Of a DNA stretch of 64,000 bases, positions 25,340 to 37,960 are shown one piece after another (the stretch's first letter is position 1; each line of letters opens with the position of its first letter). The position numbers and the translations under genes are program-made. A model generated the notes under the pieces. The model saw nothing but the letters and a program-made list of their open reading frames with translations. It was not told where the DNA came from and did not search any database. The DNA comes from Imbricaverruca yamaguchii (taxonomy: Eukaryota > Arthropoda > Thecostraca > Neoverrucidae): assembly GCA_034440575.1 (NCBI GenBank), contig JAOTOL010001640.1, forward strand, positions 1,527,501 to 1,591,500. The letters are read 5' to 3'.

Positions 25340-25925
25340 GTCATTGAGGGTGCTGAAAGAGCGGAGGCGCGCGTGAAAAGCGCAGTGCAACCGGCTCTCG
25401 GTGCTAATCATTCACATGAGCGTTGTTTGAGATACAGCCACGCGCTTTCAAACATATATGCACGACTGGGGCAATTTTGGATGTGATGCGTTCACTAAGT
25501 TGCATTACTAAACGCAGAACTAAGAGGCGTGGCCCATGGCTAGAACTGAACTCAAGACTGCTAGAAAAAAACTGCGTCACCTTGACCATTTCCCACTCGG
25601 GATGAATGGTAAGTGTCTGCTGTAGAACAAGAAGTATGGAAAACTGTCGTCCGCAGAAAATACCTCTGTAAACCGCTCCCGTTGGCAAAGTCTGATAATA
25701 AATTTCTGGATAAATATTATGGATGGATGGAAGTTGGAAATCGTACAAATAAAAAGGGCAGATCTGGCACTGAGCGAGAAAATCAGAACTTCAAGCGCTA
25801 AACTACAACGCGAGCCGGTGTTGGAAGTTTTCCTGGAACTGAAATTCGACCTATCACATTTTTCTTGGAACATAGATCAAGTACACTTGATGGGCAATGC
25901 AAGGAAAATAATTAGCAAACATTAA
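25340..25925. repeat. Dispersed repeat family X, copy 1
   Basis: GGGTGCTGAAAGAGC..GCGTGAAAAGCGCAG (about 25349), TTTGGATGTGATGCGTTCAC with TTGCATTACTA (about 25475-25510), and GCAGATCTGGC..TGAG (about 25758) recur in order at 29630-30190. Confidence 0.65.
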
Positions 25926-27144
25926 ATTAAACAAGCACATCTAGCTTAATTAACAAGCACATCGTTCAGGCTTCACACTGACACGTGATGACGCTGCCAA
26001 CAAACATCCTGATTAATTGCGATGTGCTTCCCCAGTAAAAGGTGAACATCAACTTCAACTGGCCTTCTTTTCGTTCGTGCAAGGGCGAGGTGCTATCAAT
26101 ATGTGCATAACAGAGTTGGACTGGGGGCCGTGGCACTCCTTGCGACCGTATCGATTACCCCTATGGAAAAATAGCGTTTCTTTTCACATTTCTTGGCATC
26201 TTCCCGCTCCCGCTTTCCGGCTATCGGTTTCACCTGCACACCGGTCGATCATTCCAACTAATATGTCAACCTGCATATTTCCTTGGTGTCCTGGAATAGC
26301 TCTTTACCGGCCAAATTTTCACTGTTCGCGCAGGTTTTTCCGCAAGAGCTTACCTCATGCACAGCAAATTATGATCAGACACCTCGCAGTACGTGGTATC
26401 TGAACCCTCGCAGTGCGTGGCGCCAATTTGGCCCCTCCCCTCCGCCCCTCCATCCCGATAATGATATGTGGTAAATACTAAGCCACTCACGCTATCGCGT
26501 TGAAATTTAGCATACAATTGGGCAATTTGAAATGGGCATTTTGTGAAGACGTATACTTTGAGACTCTTAAAATATCGGAGGTGGGTGGGTCAACGTAAGG
26601 TCACGACCTCTTTTCATTGCGGTCTTAAGATGCATCCTGCACCATGCTAAAACAAATAAACAAACAATGCAAGATCCAGTCAATGATGATATGCACGTGC
26701 ACAAAAAAGACCAGAGAAAAGGATACAAGAATACAAGATGTGACTTTAGATCAAGTCTGTGGGATAAATTAAGGTTAAAGTTGAGGTTACACCACACTGC
26801 TTGCTGCATCTCTATCTTGTTTAGAATAAATGGGAAACGAGGGCATGAAATTGACCCCCCTCTATACTCCGACAGGTAGAAAATTATCAAGCACTGCTAG
26901 AGTTAAAAACCAATTCGCATTCGTGCGCATTTCTTCGAGTTGCAAGCATCCTACTCCTTGATACCAGATCACCAAGCGATCTGAAACATGGTGGACAATA
27001 CGTTAGAAGTCATTGAATGTATTTTGACAACATCACCATCAAGACACGGTTGTTATTCCTTTGCATGGAATTGCTGTTGAGATGTAAAGGAAGTATTTAA
27101 TAAGACGTTTTCTTTCCACCATACGTTCGGCATGCTCTCTTTAA

Positions 27145-27923
27145 CCAGTGCTGTCTCGGAAGGAGGGGCGGGGGGTGTTGATATGCGCTCGCCAAGGTTT
27201 TTCGCGGATAGTGAAAAACAGCGCGAGACAGCGCGCCGAAATTTGGCATACCGTTTTTTACATCAATTTGACATGTTCTGTGAACATTTTGAGGTCAAGT
27301 CATCTAGGGTCAACGAGTTAGTTAAGGTCAAGTGAGGTCATCTCCAGAAAAGTTCAACCAGTGATCACGCTTTAACGGATACAGATATTTTAATAAAACT
27401 TTCAGCGTTTGCTTATTACAAAACGCACGAGATGATTTCTTTTTCGTTTTTGATCACTCACTAGTCTTGCATATTTGGTCATGAGGCTAAATCGAAGATT
27501 ATGGATAAAGCAAACTTTTTTGTGGGAAGAAGTTGACATAAACAACGTTTTTCGATCCACTATGCCCATTAGAAAATACAAATTAAAGGAAATTGAACAC
27601 TCAATTTTTTTCTCATAACAGTTTTGATCATAGGATGGGCAAAAAAATAGGGCCATGGTCGATGTCGCCTTTCTTTTCTGATTCCAAATATTTTTGTCTT
27701 GAAATCTACCGCAAAATGAACTCCCCAGAGCCAAAACATGATGTATGCCGTGAAAACATAGTGACGTCACTTTTGGGGGTAATTTTTTCGATGGTTCCTG
27801 GCTCTACTAGTGGAACGCTGGCATATGACACCTCTTTAATTTTACGACGCTTAATTTGAAGATTAGAGGGGCATTGTATTGCCCCCCACCCGAGACTGGG
27901 TGTGATGATCTGACCTGAAAGGG
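27145..27923. mobile_element. piggyBac-like non-autonomous element, copy A (TTAA-bounded)
   Basis: 779 bp between TTAA at 27141-27144 and TTAA at 27924-27927. The left end reads CCAGTGCTGTCTCGG and the right end, read inward, CCCTTTCAGGTCAG. The interior aligns along its length with copy B (30456-31290): TTTTTCGCGGATAG, CTAGGGTCAACGAGTTAG, CACGCTTTAACGGATACAG, GTGACGTCACTTTTGGGG. TTAA is the target duplicated by piggyBac transposases. No transposase frame is present, so it is non-autonomous. Class assignment rests on TTAA plus the inverted CCC-type ends. Confidence 0.75.
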
Positions 27924-28243
27924 TTAATCAGGCAACTAAAAAATGGCTTCTGTGAAATAGAAACTGGAAAGATGTACTCGAAGCCTGACTGCGAGAGAAT
28001 CAACTCATCCTGAACTTCAGCTACATTTTATTTACATTTTACCTGTGCAACAACACAAGCTGTCCGAATATCAGAAGCCGCACCCTGACGCGGCGGCGAC
28101 TCGCTGCTGCGGAGCTGTTGGGTGACCTCCGATCAGGTCACTCCCGGTGGTCGAAGCACGGGTCGAGACTGCTACAGGATGCCACCTGACTGCTCCCAGC
28201 CCGGCCTGCTGTACTCACTCGGCACACACTGACACCGACGTCA

Positions 28244-28570
28244 CGCTGCCACATACAGTGGTGGCAGCAGTGTTGCCACACGCAGTGGTGGCAGCGGTGC
28301 TGCCACACACAGTGGTGGCAGCGGTGTTGCCACACACAGTGGTGGCAGCGGTGTTGCCACACACAGTGGTGGCAGCGGTGTTGCCACACACAGCGGTGGC
28401 AGCAGTGTTGCCACACACAGTGGTGGCAGCAGTGTTGCCACACACAGTGGTGGCAGCAGTGTTGCCACACACAGTGGTGGCAGCGGTGTTGCCACACACA
28501 GCGGTGGCAGCGGTGTTGCCACACACAGCGGTGGCAGCAATGTGCCACACGCAATGGTGGCAACAGCGTT
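28244..28570. repeat. 27-bp minisatellite (CACACAGTGGTGGCAGCGGT)
   Basis: Twelve units with period 27, a multiple of three, so the nine-residue repeats VLPHTVVAA and, on the other strand, CVWQHCCHH stay in frame. Open frames of 122-184 residues result. No start context, splice site or domain supports a gene. Confidence 0.93.
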
Positions 28571-28824
28571 GCCACACACACACAGTAATAGCCGCGGCGG
28601 CACCTCACACCCTGGCCTCGGTCCGGCGACTGAGACACAGCCACGGGCCGCCGACCGGGCCGCCACTTTCTTTTCTTCCAGCAAACATTATAACTCTATA
28701 ACTCAGTTTCTACCGACATTAACTCGGTTACCGGACGCTTCAACGGGATAAATGAAATAATGTGATATCAAACAAACTTTATTATGGCCGGCCGGCGCGG
28801 TATGAGGAGCGGTAACCAGATCAG

Positions 28825-29105
28825 GCGGGCGGGAGGATCGGTGCTGCCCGGTCAGCATAGGCAGACCGGCGTTTCCCGGTCGTAGTCCAGATCGGCATTT
28901 ACCGGTCAGCATAGCCAGACCGGCATTTCCCGGTCAGCGCTGCCAGGCCGGCATTTCCCAGTCAGCATCGTTAGACCGGCACTGCTCGGCCAGCACTGTC
29001 TGCTCAGTCAGTGCTGTGAGGTCGATACTGCTCGGCCAACATTGTCAGACCGGTACTGCCCGGTCAGCATCGTCAGACCGGCACTGCGGACAGCACCGTC
29101 CAACT
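28825..29105. repeat. ~29-35-bp degenerate minisatellite (CGGTCAGCATAGCCAGACCG)
   Basis: About nine diverged copies of CCGGTCAGCATNGNCAGACCGGCATTTCC with variable length. Confidence 0.8.
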
Positions 29106-29204
29106 GACCTGACCTGTCACCAAGAGCCTGCCAGTGTCGCATGGCCGCCTACGGGCACTGGCAGGCCCGTCGGTAGGGTTGAGGACGCTGTGTCGGATCG
29201 ACGG

Positions 29205-29440
29205 ATGGTGGAGGGGAACCTGGCCTGGCGTGATGGGGACCTGACCTGGTATAATGGGGACCTGACCTGGTATAGGTGGATCTGACTTGGCATAAGGGGA
29301 CATGACCTGGCATAAGGAGGACCTGACCTGGAAAAAGGAGGACATGACCTGGTACAAAAGGTACCTGACCTGGCATAAGGGGACCTGACTTGGCATAAGG
29401 AAATCTGACCTAGTATAAGGGGGACCTGACCTGGTCTATA
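29205..29440. repeat. ~21-bp minisatellite (GGACCTGACCTGGTATAATG)
   Basis: About eleven copies with small length changes between TGGCATAAGG, TGGTATAATG and TGGAAAAAGG variants. Confidence 0.88.
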
Positions 29441-29629
29441 TACATTCAGCAATGCCTGCTGGCCCAGCACGGAAGCTAAGTACGATTTTGATACTGAAGA
29501 TTCAACATGTCTGCTACAGCTTTACTATTGACCACTTTTGTGTTGGACAGACTTCAGGTGGCGTTCTTCACATTACACTGGTACTGCTCAGGGAGATGTC
29601 GGCAGCACAACCTCCAGCATAGTGCACTG

Positions 29630-30190
29630 CAGGGCGCTGGGAGAGCCAGGGCAAGCGTCAAAAGCGCAGCAATGTCGAATCTCCGTGCACATCAGTCATA
29701 GGCGCGTTGCCCGCAGTGCGTAAGCAGTTCTTCAACCTTCAAGCATGCAAGCTTAGTGAAATATTTTGGATGCGAAGCATTCACCAAGTAGCATTACTAG
29801 AAGTAGAAATAGAGAAGCGTCACCTTTCCCCGAGACTAAAACCGGGTTCCCGGAGACCCAGCCGCAATGCTACCGATCCACGGGGAAGAACAGTGACCCG
29901 CCGGCTGCGTTAGGTGTCTGTACGCGGACAAGTTTCCCGCAACTCCTTTTAAAATCCAAATTCAGAGTGTTTCAGGGGAGCTATTGTAGTGAAAGCTGGG
30001 ACACATCAAAACTAAATAGCAGATCTGGCTATGAGAGGAAATATTAAACCTTGAAATTATGCATTGCAACTTGGACCGCTGTTGAAAATTGGCCGCCAGC
30101 GGAAAAACCGTCGCAGAACTGTTGGTTTCAGCGAAGTTTAAGCACACTTCATGGAATGTATTGAGATCAAAATTGGTTGAAATCCAAATT
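29630..30190. repeat. Dispersed repeat family X, copy 2
   Basis: GGGCGCTGGGAGAGC..GCGTCAAAAGCGCAG, TTTGGATGCGAAGCATTCAC with TAGCATTACTAG, and GCAGATCTGGCTATGAG match 25340-25925 in order. Divergence is high, so boundaries are approximate. Confidence 0.65.
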
Positions 30191-30455
30191 AAGAGAACAC
30201 GTCTGACTAGGAATGAAAAATGAACACAAAATGCTGAACAAAACAGTGTTGCCGTTCCAACCACGTGGCGTTGGAGCAGGGCCGGTCCACCAGGGTCGAC
30301 CGGGAATTTCAGGTGAATTCGTGCAGGTATGCAGGCACACGGGAAAAGACTCACTCAGGTTTTGCCCTCGCTCGTGACCATTAGTACGCCAACACCGGTT
30401 TACGACGCTGGCTACAGCAGGTTATCGTAAAAATGGATCTAGAAGTTTAAGTTAA

Positions 30456-31290
30456 CCCGTCCGTCCCGTCTTGGGGGTGTCTTCAACTGCCCCCCTCAGG
30501 TTTTTTTTTCGCGGATAGCGGACGAACGGCGCACGGCAGCGCGCCCGAATTTGGCATACCTTTTCCCGCGTCAATTTGGCATGCTTTTACAAAATTTTGA
30601 AGTCAGGTCTTCTAGGGTCAACGAGTTAGTCAAGGTCAAGTGAGGTCACCTCCAAAAAAGTTCAACCAGTCGTCACGCTTTAACGGATACAGATATTTTA
30701 ATGAAACTTTCAGCGTTTGCTTATCTTTAGGGATGCAACAAAACGTACGAGTGGATTTTTTTTCGTTTTTGACTACATATAAATTTTGCATATTTGCCAA
30801 TTGCAGTTCAAATAGATGATTCTGGCTAGAGTAAACATTTTTTATGAGGGTAAGTTGACTTCCAACAACGTTTCTCGGTCTGCTCTACCCACTGGAAAAG
30901 GAAAATTAAAGAAAACTTGAAAACTAAACATTTTGAAATTTTAAAAGTATATGTTTTTGGGGGCCAAGAATGTTATGGCTCTGGTCGATTTCGCTCTCCT
31001 TTTCTCATTCCGAATAATTTTTTTTTCTTCTCATATATCCTCCAAAATGAACACCCCAGAGCCAAAAACATAATGTAAGTCTTGAAAAGTCGTGAAAATC
31101 TAGCCCCCTGGTGACGTCACTTTTGGGGAAAATTGTTTTGGGGGCGGATCCGGACCCTACTCGTCGAGCGCTTTCCGATGACATCTCTTTCGTTTCCGTG
31201 CGACGCTTAGTGTGGATTTTAGAGGGGGGTTACTATCCGTCCCCCCCCCCGAAACGGGGTGTGAGGATCTGACCGGAGAGACGACGCGAG
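30456..31290. mobile_element. piggyBac-like non-autonomous element, copy B (TTAA-bounded)
   Basis: 835 bp between TTAA at 30452-30455 and TTAA at 31291-31294. Left end CCCGTCCGTCCCGTC; right end, read inward, CTCGCGTCGTCTCTCC. It has the same internal blocks as copy A, and its left end matches copy C at 63887. It carries TCAAGGTCA at 30630-30638 followed by AGGTCA at 30643, and a C-run next to the right end. It ends about 210 bp before Phox2 exon 2. Confidence 0.78.
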
Positions 31291-31489
31291 TTAAGATTTT
31301 TTCTTGCATTTCCGAAAACTCCGTGAATTTGGATGGATCATGACAGCGCTGTCGCTTTGGCCTATATGTTCCCAAGTAATTCCCCTAGACGTCGATACAA
31401 TTTTTGTTTTGTGGATTTCTCCAACAATACATTCGACCTTTAGGTGCCAAATGCATTTCTTGCCCTGGAAGTCAGAGCACTGACACTGA

Positions 31490-31831
<342 letters not shown>

Positions 31832-32439
31832 TAATCACGCTAGCGTCTTGGCGAAATTCAATGACGTTCAATGACTGCATAGTTTTATGTTCTTTTATTC
31901 AACTTGTTGAACTTTATCTATTTTTACTTCCACATGCGTAAGCTTCGTTGGTTCACCACGACGCTGGCTATTTTAGCAGCATCTATATCTTGCCGTGCCA
32001 GCTAGCGCTGCGGTGATGTACAATGGCCGCCATGTTTGGCGCACATCTTCGACGTGCAGCATTCGCATTCATTGGTCCGCGCCACAGGAACTCTCCAGCA
32101 CGACAGCCGGGGCGGGAGCGACTTCCCGTTGTGTTTTCCGGTCGATTGGGCGAACCGAACAGGCCGGATGTGACACCAAATTGCTACTTCGGGTCCCGCG
32201 ATGCGTGGTGGAATAATATGCGCTACAACGCCGGATCCGATCGAAGCGGTTGACAGATTCGACAGTTTTCCCCGCATTTGAACAATAAATGTCGGCGTGT
32301 CTCAGCTCCGACCAGCGTTCGGTTCTCCCATGCGCCGCTCGATAAAGGCCATCTCTATTTCATGCCGCGGCTGTCTTCATTGCACCACGAGGGAGTTGTT
32401 GGAGCGCAAGCTGGATGCATTCCACTCGCCGACACACAC

Positions 32440-33125
32440 AAAGCGGGCACTTGATTGCCACCCTCCGACGCGATGACGCCCGCGTCTAATTCGGTATGCG
32501 CCATTCGGCGCGCGTCATACGCAAGTGACGCATGTGCGCGCGACACCACGTGGACGGCCGGAGGGGCCGCGCCGATCGTGTCACGGTCTCGCCGCCAAAT
32601 CGCGCGGACGATCGTGAAACGACGCTCGACGTCGGCGCGCGCCGCGCTCGTCGACAGCGCTGCCCCGCCGGGGGCCGGCCGGCCGCCCCCTGGCCGGGCG
32701 CCGCCGCCGCCGCCGCCCCGCCGCCGCCCCGCCGACAGCCCGCTAACCGACCGACAAGCGTCAACAATGCCGGTTCACGCCTTTCACTATCGCTGCCGGA
32801 TCGGTCATCGAATTTTCCGCGCCATCTAGATGGCCGGGCGCGGTCCGTTCCCATATCGGCCGTCCAATTGAATTAGAGGTCTGGCGCGGCGGCGGCGCGC
32901 CGGCACGTGCCCGCCGCCGGCGCGCGGCCGCTGCCGCCCGTGCGCTCGACACACGTGACCGGCGGCGCGCCCGCCGGGGTGCCGCCGCCGATTAGGGGAT
33001 TTGTTCGTGTCGGCTGGCTGGGCGGCGGCGGGCTGGTGGCTGCGCAGCGACGAACGGCGGCGAACATGAGACGCGCGGCACGGGTGCGTCGCAGCTGTTG
33101 TCGGGGCACGATCGGTGTCTGATTT
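32440..33125. promoter_or_regulatory. CpG-island-like block in intron 2
   Basis: About 690 bp with very high GC and CpG (GCCGCCGCCGCC, GGCGGCGCGCCGGCAC), starting about 740 bp after exon 2. Open frames on both strands follow from composition. It could be an internal promoter or enhancer; no exon or conserved motif was identified. Confidence 0.4.
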
Positions 33126-35286
33126 CCGCTGATGCCGTGAGTTGCGATTACTCGTTGTCTTCCATGTGCTTAGGAATGGACGGAATGCACGCCCCGGTGC
33201 GAGGCACTCGGCTTATGCGCCGATAATGAGCATGTTGACGTGCGTGTACTAATCCGAAACGTGTGTACCAATGCTGCTATTCGCTCATGACGAAATGAAC
33301 AGTGCAAGGGGTGAGGGAAGACAGGGGTGAACTCTCAAGATTACTACGTCTCACATAACCTACATCTCTCTGACTGATACATGCTGCTTTGGAATACTGA
33401 TTAATTTTCCGGGATTTCCGGCATTGTTTCGCTACAATATTCATTTTTGCACAATTCGCACAAGGTTCAATTTGCACACGGTTACGCGATGCTTCTTAAG
33501 TCAGTTGAGTGGTCAGGTGCTAACGCTCATGGGTGAAGAAAAAGTCCTGGAAGTCAATTCTGACCGGTAAATGTTACCGCCCGAAATATAGGCCCAAATG
33601 ACATTCAGTGTTCATTCACTCAGAAACAAATCTGACCAGTAATTTCACATTTCATCCATTGCAGAACGCTGCGATCCAACACGTGAGAAGCCACATCTCC
33701 GTTGCCGATGATGGGCTCATCAAGAAATACTCCAGAATGTCATTGAACCTGCGACTAGAGTTGCTGGAAGCCGTCATAAAATATGGCCGTAAATCATACG
33801 AGCTCTGCGGGATCCGGGTTGGCACTCAGCCAGACGCCCGGCGAACGCACACGCTCTAAAGTTAAATCACAGAGTTTCGCAAGACCAGAAGCACTGGCTT
33901 CATCTCGGTGGATAAATTCTGGCGCCCGGGGTCGTAACTTTACGGAGGATCTACTACAACACGCGTCACATGCTTGTACAAAGACTGCATAACGGAAATT
34001 TATCAACCTCGCAGCCTTGCTATAAAATTCACTACTCCACAATCTGAAAGCCCAACAATCACGACTAAGATCAGCTTCATGAACTTTCTGCATTTTCGGT
34101 TCTCATCAGTACTTTGTCCGTTTTCTGCCGCTGTGTGAAAGCATTGCAAGTTTCACAGGTGGAGTGTTCATTTATTCGGAGGTGCGTGGGGACGCTGAAG
34201 TGGCGGATGGAGAGTCACAATGTTCACCGGATTCTCCAGTAACTTCATATTTCAATGCGGCACCTCATCCGCCAGCAACAACTGCTTCTTTTACTTAGCT
34301 TTTGGTTATTTTTTAGCTTTACTTATTTTTTAGATAATTGATTTTAACATTACTTAGCTTCTTGCCAATATTTGAATAGTTCCATTGCTATATTGCTATG
34401 GCATGCACCCGTGCAGGGGGTTGGTACAACCCTCCCGAATTTTATCACGACCACAGAGGAGCAGCGAGCGTCCCTATGCTGCCTGCTGGGAGTCGCCGCT
34501 CGGGATAGCTGATGACACACAGTTTGCTAACTTCACAGCGGGAAAAAATTGAAGGTGCTATATTGGGCCACTGAGTTGTGACGTTAATAATCAGGAACAT
34601 GTCAAGTTATTTTGCGTTGAAATTGTGAGTTGCCTGCAGCTAATCTCATGTATTACTCGCAAATGTTACAGTGTTGCATACACACGCAGCATATGGTGAG
34701 ACGTAGACAAATGAGCTAGCCTGCTTAGATTGGCCATTCACTTTTCCAAGGTTCAATGTCAATCACCAAACTGGAATTTCCAATCCAAATTTCACTCATT
34801 GATAGCATACCAATGCAATAGGGAATATTGTGCTGAATATTTCAAGCGAGTATCCGTTGATGGTTTTACCCAGGGCACGATTAAGCGCGATAATTCTCGA
34901 TTCTTGCAAAAAAGTCTTTAAACTGACTAGGAATGCAATCAATAACTCAAAGGATGCAAGCCAGTGTCAACTGCCGTTCTCGTCATACACACTTGGTTTA
35001 TTTTATTTATTGCCTTTATAACTCTCCTTCTGGAAACGCTAAGTGGTAGTCATAACATCCCTCTTCCTCCTGTACTGGAGAAAGGGGAAATTGTCGCACA
35101 CGGGCTGCAAGGGTTAATCTCATGAAACACCTTTCCTCCAAGGCTCTCCCGTGATAGCTTCACGATACACTTTGAGGTATGATAAATGTGCTGGTGCAGG
35201 TGCATGAAAGAGCTTTGGTAAATGCTAATTTGAAATACCAAATTTCACATGTCTGGTTTAAAGACTTAACTTCTTGCACATAGTAG

Positions 35287-35344
35287 CCAAGGTCATGTGT
35301 CATGCCAAGGTCATGTCATGTCAAGGTCATAGTAGCCAAGGTCA
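35287..35344 (+). promoter_or_regulatory. Cluster of four nuclear-receptor (FTZ-F1/SF-1/ERR-type) half-sites
   Basis: Four YCAAGGTCA elements, all the same strand: CCAAGGTCA at 35287, 35305 and 35336, and TCAAGGTCA at 35321, within 58 bp and with ATG/ATGTC spacers. YCAAGGYCA is the established monomer site of NR5A (FTZ-F1, SF-1) and ERR receptors. The cluster may equally be a small tandem duplication that happens to carry the motif. Confidence 0.5.
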
Positions 35345-36775
35345 TGTTTGGAGTGCATCATATTGAAATAAACATGCCTTGAGTAGCGAAGGAAAACGAG
35401 GATCAGAAAAAAGGTTTTCCGCCTTACAATAGCACTCTCAACGCAAGACTTCCTGAAAGATTCTGATCATTCTCATTACCTACTGATATAACGCATGAAA
35501 TACCTTCGGCTCTGGTACTGTGTATTTATCAAGTGCGCGGTATATCCGCGTGCTGTGTATGATACACTAAGCATGGTTTGGTAACAATATTGATTATATA
35601 TCTATGTATATATACAATTAATATTTTTCCCAAATTATGCTTAGGGTCCAAAAAATATTCTGAAAACAAGTGATTGCTACTACTCCAATGGGGTAACAGA
35701 AAGTGTGAACATCACTATGCAATTGTAGGAGTTCAGGCCACCAGTGTGAGAAATTCTGGGCTTTTACACCAACCTTCAACTTGCATGGGACCTTACGACG
35801 AAATCCAATTGGATTTATCAGTCGCATATTGCATCCACGTTCTGAATCAGCCCCTCGATTTTTTCCAAACCTGTCCACCCAGGGCCATATTCATTGCGAG
35901 CGGGGCTCAAGATGAACAGAGATATCCATACAGAAGGGCTTGTCTACCTAGAACGTCTTGTGGGAAATACGGCTCTCCAGTGAAATTGTGATACTACTAT
36001 GGTTAAAAACTCTGATGGCGAAGAAATCTGTGTTCAGAAGAAAACGAATTTAGACTGTACTAGCCGAGATACAAAATTGTTATGGAATACTGTGCTGTCA
36101 CAGAGCGAGGAAACATCTGAAATGTCTACCAATCGTTCACATATTAAAGTTCTACCAATATTTTTGTTTCTCATCGAGAGGATTCGATTGACACATTACA
36201 TTTATAATGTGTTCTGTCTAAGCCTACCAATAATCACGTTAAATAAAACGCCCTAGGCCGGTCTGTGTGCCCGAGGCCTGCGAATGTAAATCTCGATGTA
36301 CTGCAATACCGCGATGTTGGCCGGTTTTGACTCTTTTTACCGGCAGTGTCTACCATGCGGCACGCGCGGGCCACTCGCAATGACCAAGCCACCAAAGTAT
36401 AGCCAGTAACCCAACATGGCGGGATGAGGCTCGGAAACCACTTCCCAGGCAGCATGACCGCCCTGTTTTGTTGTAATAAACACGCGGGATTCGTACGATT
36501 TCTATTGCGTTATTTTCGACAGCAACTATAAACAGCAATATTTACGTATAGTTCAGAATTCTGATTTAAAGAATGCAAGACTTCAAGAGTCTAATTCTAA
36601 ATCGGACTTATGCAACAGAGGTGGGGCGGGGTGTTGGGATTGGCAGTGTTCGGAATACATGCAATTGACGTATTTTATTCAGCAGGCCTTCCATATTTAG
36701 CTTCTGGCATTTTGATGAACTCAAGTGTCCGTATATGCAAACAAACTGATGCTTTGAGGTCGTTTTACAGGTACT

Positions 36776-37558
36776 GTTTAAGACAGGGGTCCCCAACCCA
36801 CAGAGCACCGTGGACCGCATCGACAAGTCCGAGAAGGCCCGAGGGCCGCACCAAGAAAAAAAAACCTCTGAAAACCACATGTTATGCAGAACACACAATT
36901 TCAAAGAATTTCTTCATGAGACACCTGGTGACATTTCTCAGCACAAAGCTTATCAAAATCAGGGGTAATGGAACTAACACTCAACAGGAGAATATTGTCC
37001 AAGTGGTCATTTGTGAGCTGTGCATGGGTTTTCTATTTTATCAGTTTCATCCTGCTGAACAGCTGTTCGCACAAGTATGTTGATCCAAACGTTGACGACA
37101 CTTTCATCGCGTTCCGTACCAGGGCCGCCAATTGACGTGTGCGAACTTGAGACTGCCAGAAGGTGAGGGGGAGGATCCGTTGAACTTTGAGCGCAGCTTG
37201 TCGGAACACTGGAGCTTACTGAGCTCCAGCTGGAGGTCAGCAGCCGGGGCGCATAATGGGAATTATAATAAGAACATAAGCATAATATACAAAAATGTAC
37301 TTAACTTAGCATCAAAACGGTTAGAACCTAACCTGAACTAACCAATTAACCTAACCTAACCTAGCCTAACCATAACTTAACCTATCACAAAATACGCTCT
37401 TGAGAAAAAAGATGTTTCAACACACGTTTAGAATGATGGAGAGCCGCACCGATGACCCAGAAAATGATCTGGCGGGCCGCACGCAATGTTAATTTTTACA
37501 AGTGGCCGCGGGCTACATGTGGCCCACGGGCCGCGGGTTGGGGACCCCTGGTTTAGGA
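36776..37558. mobile_element. hAT-type non-autonomous DNA transposon with 8-bp target duplication
   Basis: The element at 36784-37550 (767 bp) has perfect 16-bp terminal inverted repeats, CAGGGGTCCCCAACCC at the left and its complement at the right. Flanks GTTTAAGA (36776-36783) and GTTTAGGA (37551-37558) match at 7 of 8, as for hAT insertions, which duplicate 8 bp. Subterminal GC-rich GGGCCGCA motifs occur at both ends. No transposase ORF is recognisable. It carries CCTAA-type tracts at about 37325-37386. Confidence 0.9.
37325..37386. repeat. Short (CCTAA)n-like tract inside the hAT element
   Basis: Variants of AACCTAACCTAACCTAACCT with TAGCCTAACC and CATAACTTAACC. Resembles the arthropod telomere unit TTAGG in reverse, but it is short and impure and lies within a transposon. 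Confidence 0.7.
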
Positions 37559-37960
37559 GGATCTCTGGGCCCCATGCCCCGTCCACCTCCCTAGGTCCGC
37601 TAGTGTGTGTGTGTTCCGTGTACGGGTGTAATCTCTGAGGCTGGGGAAGAAGCTGGAGAATATGTCCTCCCATACATTTTCCGGATCTTAGCCTTGAGGC
37701 CTGTGGTATAGGCTGAAAAAATTCACCTAAAAATCGGCTTGGCTCTAATTTTTCGGCCGCTCCTACGCCCATGGTTGTTTGTCGAAAGACTACAACAAGG
37801 CTGAAGGTAGATTTGTTTGCGTCTTATGGTGCTCATGTTCCTTCCTGTGCTGCATGTTGATTCAGCTTTGGTGACATCACGCCTTTCGACTCGGCTCTCT
37901 TAGACGCCGCACCTTCACATTAAACTGCCATGCTTTCCACAAGGTGGTGTATGGTGTATA

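Noticed and set aside
28138..28701. In-frame nine-residue repeat protein on either strand
   Set aside because: The 27-bp period makes the frame persist, but no start context, signal, domain or splice sites support a gene.
37325..37386. Interstitial telomere
   Set aside because: Too short and impure, and contained in a hAT element.
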